Origin: Pinus tabuliformis
Taxonomy: Eukaryota; Streptophyta; Pinopsida; Pinales; Pinaceae
Reading direction: 5' to 3'
NCBI GenBank assembly: GCA_031772625.1
Contig: CM062814.1
Span: 819,958,757-820,022,756 of the forward strand
DNA length: 64,000 nucleotides
The notes beneath the pieces were generated by a model that was given only the letters and a program-made list of their open reading frames with translations, did not search any database and was not told the DNA's origin. The position numbers were made by a program, and so were the translations under genes. Shown here piece by piece: positions 46,867 through 58,084 of the stretch (its first letter is position 1; every line of letters begins with the position of its first letter).

Positions 46867-47206
46867 TTTTATTGTCTGTTACTGAGAAAAAAACGAGGTT
46901 GTAACTTATCCTACTGCAAAACCCAGGTAAGGGCACATGCAACAAAGAGTAAGTAGTGAAAACTGAAATGTAACCTCGATTGTTGAAACAAGAAAACCCA
47001 ATGTTTTTGTCGTCGCGGGTAAAAAACCTTGAAAATCCTACTCCTGTTCCCAAGAAAAGTTATAACTTTGCCTGGGTTAGTCTAAGTGTTGTCTGGTCTC
47101 TGCACATAAAGACGATATGTGTTACAGTTCCTGTTGCCGCTCATCCTTCCCGATGCCATGGGACTGAAAACCTAATCTCCCCATTGAGAGGTCCTTCTTG
47201 GTTGGA
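46867..47206 (-). other. LINE-2 5' untranslated region
   Basis: About 340 bases between the right TSD and the first ORF1 ATG, presumably holding the internal promoter. No conserved motif stands out. Confidence 0.5.
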
Positions 47207-47220
47207 CTTGAAGTGGGGAA

Positions 47221-47450
47221 ACCTCCTTTACATTACATAAATTAACAATTCTTGGATGATACAAATGGTAAGACCTCCTTGGTCTATATAGGAGTCTAAG
47301 GGGTCACAATATAATCAGAGCCTACATAACAATAATAAGTTAAGGGCACAACAATAACAACACGGGGGATACATGGGCACAACAATAACAATAGGGGGCT
47401 ACACTAACAATAACAATAAGGGAATACACTAGTATTATAGTGACCTAACA
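47221..47450 (-). repeat. Element C 3' LTR, proximal 230 bases
   Basis: On the minus strand it opens TGTTAGGTCACTATAATACT and shows the ATTGTTATTGTTG short-repeat region and CTCCTATATAGACCAAGG, the TATA-like region. It ends at the LINE-2 insertion. It aligns with the D LTR throughout. Confidence 0.88.
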
Positions 47451-47464
47451 TGCCCCTCTCCTTC
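47451..47464 (-). promoter_or_regulatory. Element C polypurine tract
   Basis: On the minus strand GAAGGAGAGGGGCA ends right at the LTR start TGTTAGG. It is the same tract as in D. Confidence 0.85.
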
Positions 47465-47826
47465 AAAAAAGTGTTTTCCTCAATGCTTGAGTAGTCCAAA
47501 TGCTTCTATATAAAATTCTCGTCCTCCCATGTGGAATCTTCAACATGTAAGTTCTTCCACTTAATGAGATACTCTGCAATTAATAAATTTTGTAGTTGTC
47601 GGATTCTTTTTTTTGTGACTGCTTCAGGCTCAAATATGATTTTTCCTTCTTCTTCAAGTTCTTTCAACATTATTTGAACTGGGATCTTGTCACCGATAAC
47701 CTTCTTTAAGCATGAAACATGGAAAACTAGGTGTACTCAGGAAGATGAAGGTAACTCCAATTTGTATGCCATAGTACCAATCTTTTCCAACACCTTGTAA
47801 GGACCATTGTACTTGGGTGATAATTT
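47465..47826 (-). pseudogene. Element C integrase tail and chromodomain
   Basis: The minus strand reads KLSPKYNGPYKVLEKIGTMA, VHLVFHVSCLKKVIGDK, then EEEGKIIFEPEAVTKKRIRQ and AEYLIKWKNLHVEDSTWEDE, a chromodomain of the WKxxxxxDxTWE type. This piece continues the integrase at 58085-59096 from which it was separated by element B. A few changes break the frame. The chromodomain would bias integration to particular chromatin. Confidence 0.85.
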
Positions 47827-50800
47827 AGCGGCTACAACCACCCACCAAAATTTTTCTTTAGCCTCATTTTCGAGCCTCCCTTCCAACCTTCACAGCAGCT
47901 TGCCTTGCTTTGTCAAGTTCATAAGCTTCAGTGTCTTTATTGCACAAAGGTAGCCCATCGGTCACAGCTTGATCCATTCCCCTCATAGGCTGCTCACCTG
48001 GACTTGGTCCAGTTGCAGGATGAGTAGCTTCCCCTTGAAAATTGTGCATTTTTGGAGGGAAACTAGCCTTCCCTTCGGGAATTGCGCAATCCTCTTTGAT
48101 AGCCTGTTGGGCCCCAGGATTGCGCAATTCTACCAGCCAACCCTCCCAGCAAGATTTCCGCAATCCCAGCAGCAGGCTGTTCAGCCCAGGATTTGCGCAA
48201 AATTGGGTAGTAGTTAGCCCCTCTTCCCAAAAATTGTGGAAATCTCCTAGGAAGCAGCCCATCTCCCAACCAGAAATGCACGTTTTTCTCCAGCAGTCGA
48301 GCAGTCACTTGCATGTGTAGCTGAGTTAACTAGTTCCCTCTGGGACTGAGCAAAATAGACTTGCATACATGGGCTACTTCTCCTAAGGCGGCATGCAAAG
48401 GCATCCCTTATTTCAGGGATCTATGTTTAGCAGTTGGAGGTTACATGAAAGGAGCAATTCAAAAACCTCCAACTAAGTGTCACTTACCCTAGATTCGTGG
48501 CATGCGCGTCACAACCTCGATGTTATTAAAACTAATCAACTGAGCACTACAGAGCTCATTCCTCACATAAAATTTGTAGCTCTAACATCCCACATCACAT
48601 CTAGGAGCATTCGACACATTCAGCTCAGCTTTTTTGGGGTAAGCCCGCTTCCCATGCCTCGTGTTGCATTTCTGTCACTCTTTGTGTGTTTGCTTGTGGG
48701 AGTACTATTTGCTTGATTTCTATGAGTGCTTACTATCGTTTACATATATATACTATCTTTTCCTAGCTCTGTGTCAGTTTTCGTTGCTATCTCACTATTG
48801 CCGAATGCAAGAAACTATTTTGCACGGATGTTTGCCCAACTAGTGAACTGCCTCACCCACATGCATGTTGATCTCTTTGTTGAATATTTCATTCAAGTTT
48901 TGCATGCACTATTAATCACTTCTACTATCACTTAGTGTCGCCATGCATTCACTGACGTACTTGCTTTCAGTTGCCCGTCGGCGAGTCGGGTTGGCCTTGT
49001 CGTGGGCTCTACCTTCACCAAGGCTGCATTTCGCAATTTGGGAAAGGAAGTCTCACCTTCCTCCCCAAATTTGTGCATTCCTACCCAGAACTGGCCTCCA
49101 AGGCTGTTTTGCACATTTTTGGAGGATAGTGGCTGCTTGGCCCAAGAAATTGTGCAAATCTGTCCCTATGCTAGCAGTCCTTCCCAGCTGGAATTGTGCA
49201 TTGCACAATCCCAACAGTCAATAGCCAGACTGGACTATGCATTGCACAGTTCTAATAGTCAGTCAGTCTCCCAATAGCCCAAACTATGCCTTGTGCAGTC
49301 TTGGCAGTCGGTCTCCCGACCTCCCGGTTGAAATTGTGCAACCTTCATGATCATTCACCCAGGTATGTTGCAAGTTAGTTCTCATGTTCATTTTGGTTTT
49401 CGACTGACAGATTGCTTGCCATGAGTTTTGCCATGTCTCTAGGTATCGCAGGTGTTCATCTCCCTCTCAGCAGTACAGGTACAATGGTTTCTAGGAGAGT
49501 AGAGATGAAGACATCGTTCAAAGCACACTTGGGGATGCAGTCGATCAAGTGTCTATAGACTTGCCTACCCATGAAGACATCAAGTTCTTCGTAGACAAGG
49601 ACATCAAGATATGATAGTAGCAGCATCACAGTAAGTAACATCATGAACAGTAGCTAAATACAACATACCAAATGCAACAAATGCAAGAGGAGGGTTGTTC
49701 AGAACACGTTGGTGGAACAAGGTTGCAAGCTCAAGCAGTTCCATTGATGATGAAAGCAACTTTGGTGATTCTGGATATGAAGCAACGATGCGACATGAAG
49801 ATCGCACGAAGGCAGAAGATGGAACAAAGAAGGAGCTGCATGTGTTGAAGCAGCAACTCGAGAAGAACATCAAGTTGTACAAACAAATGAATGAGTTGCA
49901 ACAGGAACAGGAACATCAATGGGTGCCACATACACTCATGGATGAAACTACGTCGGTACAAGTTAAGGATCCATCCTAGTAGCTCACATAGAGAGGACAT
50001 GGTGAGCAGTGTTGTTGATCGCATGCAAGGGATTCAGCAGCATGCATGTCATTGAGCACACGCATGCAATCCAACTGATTCAACACACTCACCAAGATGA
50101 AGACAAGAAGCAAGTCCAACTGGGGCTAAACATGTACTTTGACAAGTTGATGTGCATGACCACCAGCACATATTTGAAGGTTAGCATGGACACTATGCAT
50201 CATTGTGTTGTTGGTTCAGCTGTACCCAAGAAGACCATGCGCATGCTAGTAAATGAGTTGGATGAAGGGGCCGAGCTAATGCACCGGTTGCAATGGAGGC
50301 AAGAGTTCACTTCATAAAGATCTCACCATGAGGTGCATGCACACCATCACGGCCGACCAAGCTTGGCGTCAGCTCACCACCTTCACCATCACAAGCATGT
50401 CAAAGAGTTTGTCTCATCATAGCGGACCGAGTGTCAGTGATGTCTTGTAAGGCTTGCTTAAGCCATGTTGTCTCACATGAGTACATGTGCATTGTAATGT
50501 TGAGTCATGTCAAGTGTAAGTCAAGTGTCAATAGTTGGATGTAACAGTCATAGAGTAGGTGAAGAGTCATGAGGGTAATTAAACTATCACAAAGGGGAAT
50601 GTCAAGGGTCACCCCACCCTTTGCTATTAATAGTCCCTCATAACTCATTGTAGATGCTTTTGGTTAGCCAAGCTTCTACTAAGACTATTTTGAAGAAGGC
50701 TTGGACAGTATTGTAACGCGCCTTGGCTTCTCCATTGCACGGAGCTAGTACATATATTTGGAGGATCAGGTGGATGTGGCTGTATCGTTCCATTATTAGG

Positions 50801-51490
50801 GCTAGTAGGTTTACATGGATGTATTGTATGATTGTGACTTACACTTCTTTATATAATAAGAGCCAACACATTTTCATGCATATGTTTTTATTGTAGTTGG
50901 ATTGCTCCGATTGCTTTAATGATATGTGTTGTTTAACTTATGTACTTGTGTATGAACTGATTCACATGCAATTATATGAATATTGTTTTTAATGTGTTGC
51001 ATATGTTGTTAATGTTGTCACCATCCGTGTCGACTTCTCTGTCAGACATCAGACAAACCTTTCACTCGAACCTTGCTATAACAACCATCGCACTCGTCTC
51101 GGACTAATCTGTGAGTGTTGTACATGTTATCTTACCTTGTATGATGTGACTGATGCATTCGAGTGGACTGCTTCGCTGGAAGCTATACATGTCCTTTTTT
51201 TTGTGTGTTCCTAGCCGAATTGGGACTAATCCCTTTCAACCTAGAACTCACCTTCACCTCCTTCCCCTTTCGAAGTGTTGGAACCTCTCATACCCCTTCC
51301 TTGACTCACTGCATTAGTCACACCCTTGCTACTGACAAAGTTATCTTACTTGCCTCTGTGTGACATCACAGTCAAGGCATTACCTTATGACCCACTACTG
51401 GGACTCCTACATGAAACGGTCTGAGGTCTAATTGGGACTTCTTACCGGGGAGATCCCCTTGACATGTTGGCGGGTCCAGCACCGTCAACA
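47827..51490 (+). repeat. Element B 5' LTR
   Basis: It aligns with 54475-58084. The first visible bases AGCGGCTACAACCACCC match AGTGGCTACAACCACCC of the right copy, whose own start is TGTTGT at 54469. It closes TCCAGCACCGTCAACA. It holds dense TTGYGCAAT-like palindromes at 48035-48290 and 49025-49350 and protein-like pieces at 49486-50317. Confidence 0.85.
49486..50317 (+). other. Protein-like segments embedded in the B 5' LTR
   Basis: Three pieces in different frames look coding. About 49506-49617 reads DEDIVQSTLGDAVDQV. 49695-49979 is a 94-aa frame with ELHVLKQQLEKNIKLYKQMN, coiled-coil-like. 50009-50317 is a 102-aa frame with DKKQVQLGLNMYFDKLMC. The right LTR has all three (56149-57084) with substitutions and a longer third frame. 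They match no family I know. They may be remnants of a captured gene or an old LTR-encoded ORF. Confidence 0.35.
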
Positions 51491-51494
51491 TTTC

Positions 51495-51513
51495 TGGCGC
51501 TAGAAGGAGGGCC
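51495..51513 (+). promoter_or_regulatory. Element B primer binding site
   Basis: TGGCGCTAGAAGGAGGGCC begins four bases after the LTR end and is followed by TGATGACAAGCAG. In A the same site is followed by AGATGACAAGCAG. It begins with the TGG that pairs with a tRNA CCA end. I do not assign the tRNA. Confidence 0.85.
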
Positions 51514-51639
51514 TGATGACAAGCAGTGTCCTCTCATCCAATTTTGAACATTTGCATATCTTTCATGGAGATTTACATTCTTCTTCCCTTGAGCTGTTTT
51601 TTGAATTGTGAAGATGTCTCCATATCAGGGAAGTTTTTG

Positions 51640-51990
51640 AATATCTTGTCCACTCACACATATTATGGTGAAGGCAAAGTGGCCTAGCCTGAGCACATAC
51701 ATAACTTTCTTTCCATGATTCATGAGGAAGATGAGTTTTCTGACGAACAGGTTGGTTTGCTACTTGCATTCACACTTTGCGAATCTCCATTTCGTTGGGT
51801 GCTCAGCCTACCGATTGACACCATGCACTCATTTGAACACTTCTGTGATCTTATTGAAGACACATTCTATCATTTTGATCCAAACCATCTTGACCGGAAA
51901 TGTTACAGCAATGGGGGGCTCCACACATTGAATCCATTATTAATTTTTGGCAGCGCTTCCATGACTTGCAGTTTCAATCTCTGAGTAGCC
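51640..51990 (+). pseudogene. Element B gag-like domain
   Basis: The frame open at 51715-51984 contains MIHEEDEFSDEQVGLLLAFT, ESPFRWVLSLP and SFEHFCDLIEDTFYHFDPNH, which has the layout of the retrotransposon gag domain and parallels element A gag (SFEQLFKELHQAFNRYD). Upstream homologous residues (VAxPEHIHNFLS) are in the same frame after a stop. The continuation WQRFHDLQFQSLSSQMNF lies in another frame near 51945, so an indel has occurred. It would be a particle protein. Confidence 0.7.
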
Positions 51991-52115
51991 AGATGAATTT
52001 CGCTTATCTTTGGGACTGATTCGAGTACTGCCTTAAGAAATATGCCTGTCCCAAGAGAAATTTTGAGATCAAGCCTCACTCAATATTCTTCGTTGATGGA
52101 GTTGTACAATCTCAT

Positions 52116-53180
52116 GTGGAAGCGGGCACTGTCTCAACTGACTATACACCTTCCTCTTATTCAACAGCTCCATCACTGCCCAGTGATGTTGAGGATCATG
52201 CTCACACACCTGTTCATCCTTCACACCCTCCCAACATAACTTCACTCAATTTTCGCGCAGATTTGGTTGTGAGTCCTTCAAGTCCTCATATGCATTATTT
52301 TCTACGACCTCTGTCTTCACACCCGGGTGTTCCTCTGGATGATGTTGTCTTGTGTTCATCCATTTTGGACTCTTCACTTGTTGTGAACGAGGAACAACCC
52401 ACTAATGAAGTTGGTGTTGCACAACCAACATATGCTTTCATTCATGAAGAGTATGAGTGGGAGCTTGGGCATCAACACTCGGCGAAGGATGACTCCCTTC
52501 AATCCGAGCCCCCTTCTTTCTTTCCTAACATCGTTGGTGAACCTTCCATCCATGATTTCTCATGTGTGTCTTCATCCACGGATGCACCCATTGTTGATCT
52601 TTCACAGGACACATCGTATGTTAGCCCATTATCCAACAACGGAGAGGACAAATCATTCTTTGGAAATCCACTTGATCTTTCATCTACTTTTTCCGGAAAT
52701 GCGGAGGGTGAACATCCTTCCTCCTTAGCTACCCCTCTGTGTGATTCATCAAACCATGAGGATGCCAACCAACATCTTGAATTTTCTGATCTTGGTTGTC
52801 GTGATATATTCACCTCATCATCCGATCACAATGTTGATTTACTCTTTGTTAATCCATCTAAGCCACTGGTCTATGAAGATCCATCTGTCAACGAAGTCAA
52901 AACCCCATAGACCATTGAGGCACTTCAGCCTGAGCTGATGGTTATGTCAGGCCCTTGCTGTCCTGAGGTTGATTTTGCTTCCGAACAGGAAATTGTTCAA
53001 ACACTCAATGCTCCTCATCACTCATCTGTATGCACTCAAGATCAATCTAATGCTCAGATTTTACTTCCTCCACTTGAACTACATGATCCCATTACTCATG
53101 CATTGGAGGAGTCTTACATTGCAAGCACTTATGTGCGACGCAAGTTATCTTTGTTTCTTTCGTTTGCTTGCATGTCATAG
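52116..53180 (+). pseudogene. Element B Ser/Pro/Asp-rich ORF (355 codons, one stop)
   Basis: It continues the gag C-terminal frame (FFVDGVVQSHVEAG) into low-complexity sequence: TPSSYSTAPSLPSDVEDHAH, SLNFRADLVVSPSSPHMH, then acidic Ser-rich blocks, and the box IEALQPELMVMSG shared with element A. A TAG at 52908-52910 interrupts it and it resumes to 53180. No catalytic motif is seen. The internal methionine at 52116 is not necessarily the start. It is probably the tail of the gag polyprotein or a lineage-specific spacer protein. Confidence 0.55.
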
Positions 53181-54468
53181 TCAAGAGTGTGCTTATGCTT
53201 CACAGTTGCACGTAGTGTCACATAATACCATGATAAGTCTATGGACTACCCGTCATGCACATGCACTCACTTATGTCTTATGGGCACTTTGAATCACGAA
53301 GTGTGGTTGTATTCATTTTTATATCTTTCTTGCTTGTTGGTTCGCACAACTGGGTTGCTCGCAGACCAAACCTTCACCAACATGGGTCTACCAATGTGCC
53401 GGTGGCTACATTGGACATAATACTTCGCGTGATCAGGCCCATGTACCGTTAGTGTAGGAGTAGGAGTAGTGTTTGCTTTCAGTTGTTTTCTCGCAAGATT
53501 TTTTGCTTAATTGCGTTGTTTGCTTATTTGTTTACTTCCTTCGCTTTCATTTTTTCTTACACTCTTGATTTTATTTGTTGATTGTTAGTTCTTTCTCTTG
53601 TTTCATTCATAGGTTAGTTTTGCATGAAGCCATGTATGACTCTTGAAGCGAGCTGGGTAAAGTACAAGAGGGCTTGTACAGCTATCACTACTTGGTTATC
53701 TGTCATCTTGCCTCTGTATGATGAGCTTGTTACTTTTAGCCCATGATACGTGGAAGGAAAATACATATTGTTCAAAGTGAACCTTGGTGTAAACACAACG
53801 CTTGCGTGCTAACTAGTGTCACCTTCTCTAGTCAATTGTTTTTGGGTTAACCCTTGTCAGTTGAGTCAAGTAGAGTAAGGTAAGGGGGGAAACCTTAACA
53901 AGCATGTAAGAGATACAATAAACTACTGCTCTGTTGGAACAACCTCTTTTGCTTTCAATAATTCGGGATCCCTCTTCCACCTCTGAAATGAATAAGTGCT
54001 ATGCACAGTGAAAAATGAAAAAATAAAGAGTCAAAAATGAAAAATGAAAAATGAATAAGGTGAAAGAATAGAAAGGCTTCCTGCGTAGGGAGGTGATACA
54101 AGTAACTCCATCAGGGTACTAACGAGGCTCGTTGGCAACAGAGCCATGCTTGTGTTCCTATGTGACTCCACCGGGGTACTGTCTAGGCCTGCTGGTGGTG
54201 GAGCAACACTAGAGATGAAATTAAGACTCTGACAACTATACTGCTTGTGCACCTATATACCCCTCAACCCCAATTGAAACAACTGTGTTGCCTTGGCTTG
54301 GAATGTGTGTCAATCAAACAAGGGTTTCACAGATGCTGCATCTTACAATAAAGTTAGTGCGAAACCAAGATGAGATGAAAATTGAACAATACTTCCGAAG
54401 GAGTTAGACTTGTTTTTCATGAACAAGGTCTATTCAGAGCGCTAGAGTTCTACCAGTGTGTTGCCAAG
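53181..54468 (+). other. Element B interior, 3' non-coding part
   Basis: This part has short open pieces (53255-53452) with no recognised domain. A GAAAAATGAAAAAT-type low-complexity run lies at 54008-54058, and a duplicated phrase (ACTCCAYCRGGGTACT) at 54106-54120 and 54166-54180. The last bases GTGTGTTGCCAAG abut the 3' LTR in place of a usual purine tract. Confidence 0.55.
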
Positions 54469-57400
54469 TGTTGTAGTGGCTACAACCACCCTCCGAAATT
54501 TTTCCTTAGCCTTTGGAGCCTCCCTTACAACCTTCACAACAGCTTGCCTTGATTTGTCATGTTCACAAGCTTCAGTGTCTTTCTTGCACAAAGGCAGCCT
54601 GTCGGTCATAGCTTGATCCATTCCCCTCACAGGCTGCTCATTCGGACTTGGTCTAGCTATAGGTTGAGTAGCTTCCCCTTGAAAATTGTGCATCTCTGGA
54701 GGGCAACTAACCTTCCCTCCAAGAATTGCACAATCCTCTCTAACAGCCTGCTGGGCCCCAGGATTGCACAATCCTACCAGCCAACCCTCCCAGCAGGATT
54801 TGCGCAAATTTTCCCAGTAGTAGGCTGTTCAACCTAGGATTTTCACAAATCTGGGTAGCAGTCAGCTGCTCTGCCCAAAAATTTCGCAAATATCCTTGGT
54901 AGCTAGACAAGATCCCAGTCAGAAATGCGCATTTTTCTCCAGCAGTCGAGCAGTCTCTTGCATGTGCAGCTAAGTTGACCGGTTCCCTCTGTGACTGAGA
55001 AAAACATACTTGCATGTGTGGGTTGCTTCTCCTAAGGCAACATGAAAATGCATCCCTTGTTTCAGGGTTCTAGGTTTAGCAGTTGAAGGTTACATGCAAG
55101 GAGCAATTCTGAAGCCTCCCACCAAGTGTCGCTTCCCCTAGATTCGTGGCATGCGCGTCACAACCTCGATGTTATCAAAACTCATCAACCGGACACTACA
55201 GAGCTCATTTCTCACATTAACCTTGTAGCTCTAGCATCCCACATCACATCTAGGAGCATTCGACACATTCAGCTCAGTTGTTTTGGGGTAAGCCCGCTTC
55301 CCATGCCTTGTGCTGCATTTCTGTCGCTTTTTGTGTGTTCGCTTGTGGGAGTATTGTTTGCTTGATTTCTTTGAGTGCTTGCTATTGTTTACATATATAC
55401 TAGCTTGTCCTAGCTCTGTTTCAGTTTTCGTTGCTATCTCACTGCTATCGCATGCATGAAATTGTTTTGCATAGACGTTCGCCCAACCGGCGAACTGCCT
55501 CACCCACATGCATGTTTATTTGTTTGTTGAATCTTTCATTCATGTTTTGCATGCATTGTTAATCATTTCTACTGTCACTTAGTGTCACCATGCATTCACT
55601 GACTTACTTGCTTTCAGTTGCCCATCGGCAAGTCAGGCTGACCTTGGCCCGAGCTCTACTTTCACCAAGTTTGCATTGCACAATCTGAGAAAGGAAGTCT
55701 CACCTTCCTCTCCATATTTGTGCAATCCTGCCCAGCACTAGCCTCCAAGACTATTTTGCATATTTTTGCAGGACATTGGCTTCTTGGCTGAAGAAATTAA
55801 GCAAATTTGTCCCTAGGCCAATAGTCCTTCCCAGTTGGAATTGCGCATTGCGCAATCCCAATAGTCAACAACCCAACTAGACTATGCATTGTGCAGTTCC
55901 AGTAATCAGCCAGTCTCCCAGCAGCCCAGACTATGCCTTGTGCAGTGTCAGCAGTCGGTCTCTCAACCTCCTGACTGAAATTGTGCAACCTTCATGATCA
56001 TTCACCCAGGTATGTTGCAAGTCATTTCTCATGTTCATTTTGGTTTTTGACTGACAGATTGCTTGCCATGAGTGTTGCCATGTCTCCAGGTATCGCAGGT
56101 GTTAATCTGCCTCTTAGCAGTATAGGTACAATGGTTTCCACGAGAGGAGAGATGAAGACATTGTTCAAAGCACAATTGGGGATGCAGTCGATCAAGTGTT
56201 TATAGACTTGCCGACCCATGCAGACATCAAGTTGTTCGTAGATAAGGACATCAAGATATGACAACAGTAGCATCATAGTGAGCAACATCATGAATAGCAG
56301 TTGAAGACAATATACCAAATGCAATGAATGCAAGAGGAGGGTTGTTGACAACACGAAGGCGGAACATGGTTGCAAGTTGAAGTAGGTCCATTGATGATGA
56401 AAGCAACTTTGGAGACTCCAGCTATGAAGTGATGGCGCGATAAGAAGATCACATGAAGGTAGAAGATGGAACAAAGAAGGAGTTGCATGTGTTGAAGCAG
56501 CAACTCAGGAAGAACATGAAGTTGCACAAACAGACGAATGAGTTGCAACAGGAACAAAAACAATAGTGGGCGCCACATGCACTCACGGATGAAACTTCAC
56601 CCATACAAGTTAAGGATCCATCCCAGCAGCTGACATAGAGCAGACATGGTGAGCAGTGTTGTTGATCACATATAAGGGATTCAGAAGCATGCATGTCGTT
56701 GAGCGCACACATGCAATCCAACCCATTCAACACACTCACCAAGGTGAAGACAAGAAGCAAGTCCAACTGGGGCTCAACATGTACTTCGGCAAGTTGATGT
56801 GCATGATCACCAGCACACATTTGAAGGTCAACACTGACACTATGCATTTGTGTGTTTCCGGTTCAACCGTACCCAAGAAGACCACACGCATGTTAGCAGA
56901 TGAGTTGGATGAAGGGGCCAAACCAATGCACCATTTGCAACGGAGGCAAGAGTTCGCTTTAGCAAGATGTCACCATGAGGTGCATGCACACCATCACGGA
57001 CGACCAAGCTTGGCATCAACTCACCACCTTCACCATCACAAGCATGTCAAAGAGTTGGTCTCATCACATCAGACCGAGTGCTAGTGATTTCTTGCAAGGC
57101 TTGCTCAAGCCATGTTGTCTCACATGAGTACATGTGCATTGTAATGCTGATTCATGTCAAGTGTAAGTCAAGTGTCAATAGTTGGATGTAACAGTCATAG
57201 AGTAGGTGAAGAGTCATGAGGGTAGTTGAACTGTCACAAAGGGGAATGTCAAGGGTCACCCCACCCTTTGCTATAAATAGTCCCTCATAACTCATTGTAG
57301 AGGCTTTTGGTCAGCCTTGGCTTCTCCATTGCATGGAGCCAATACATCTCTTTGGAGGAGCAGGTGGATGTGGCTGTAACGTTCCACTGTTGGGGCTAAC

Positions 57401-58084
57401 AGGTTTACATGGATGTATTGTATGATTGTGACTTACACTTCTTTATATAATAAGAGCCAACACAGTTTTATGCATATGTTGTTATTGTAGTTGGACTACT
57501 CCTATTGCTTTAATGATATGTGTTGTTTAACTTATGTACTTGTGTATGAAATGATTCACATGAAATTATATGAATCTTGTTGTTAATGTGTTGAATATGT
57601 TGTTAATGTTGTCACCGTTCGTGTTGACTGCTCTGTTGGACATCAGACAAACCTTTCACTCGAACCGTGCTATAACAACTGTCGCACTCGTCTCAGACTG
57701 ATCCATGAGTGTTATACGTGTTACCTTACCTTGTATGATGTGACTGCCGCATCCGAGTGGATTGCTCCACCAGAAGCTGTGCATGTCCTTTTTGTTGTGT
57801 GTTCCTAGCCGAGTTGGGACTGATCCCTTTCAACCTGGAACTCACCTTCACCTCCTTCCCCTTTTGAAGTGTTGGAACCTCTCATACCCCTTCCTTGACT
57901 CACTGCATCAGTCACACCCTTGCTCCTGACAAAGTTATCTTCCTTGCCTCTGTGCGACATTGCGGTCAAGGCATTACCTTACGACCCACTGTTGGGACTC
58001 CTACACAAAATGGTCTGAGGTCTAATTGGGACTTCTTACCGGGGAGATCCCCTTGACATGTTGACAGGTCCAGCACCGTCAACA
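54469..58084 (+). repeat. Element B 3' LTR
   Basis: It runs TGTTGTAGTGGCTACAACC to CAGCACCGTCAACA. It lacks a segment of about 50 bases near 57320 that the left copy has (50660-50720). Palindrome arrays lie at 54680-54930 and 55670-55985. CCTTC follows, then the integrase of element C resumes. Confidence 0.88.

Larger units (their letters stand above)
40144..47206 (-). mobile_element. LINE-2: old plant L1-type retrotransposon in the C LTR
   Basis: A minus-strand LINE of 7.06 kb: 5' UTR of about 340 bases, ORF1 with a zinc knuckle, ORF2 with endonuclease, RT and RNase H, a 3' UTR of about 420 bases and a short T10 run (40144-40153) equal to poly(A) on the minus strand. Left flank CTTCGAGGGGGCAA (40130-40143) and right flank CTTGAAGTGGGGAA (47207-47220) match at 10 of 14 bases and are the likely decayed TSD. 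The C LTR continues on both sides. Stops and degraded catalytic residues show age. Confidence 0.88.
47827..58084 (+). mobile_element. Element B: gag-only LTR retrotransposon with ~3.65-kb LTRs
   Basis: B lies on the plus strand inside the C integrase. It has a left LTR (about 47827-51490), PBS (51495-51513), a 2.97-kb interior with gag-like and Ser/Pro-rich frames, and a right LTR (54469-58084). There is no pol. Shared features with A are the PBS, LTR ends (TGTTGT..., ...AGCACC..CAACA), the sequence before the 3' LTR, the palindrome arrays and the interior box. The left LTR seems to lack its first six bases and no clear TSD is seen (right flank CCTTC). Confidence 0.85.
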
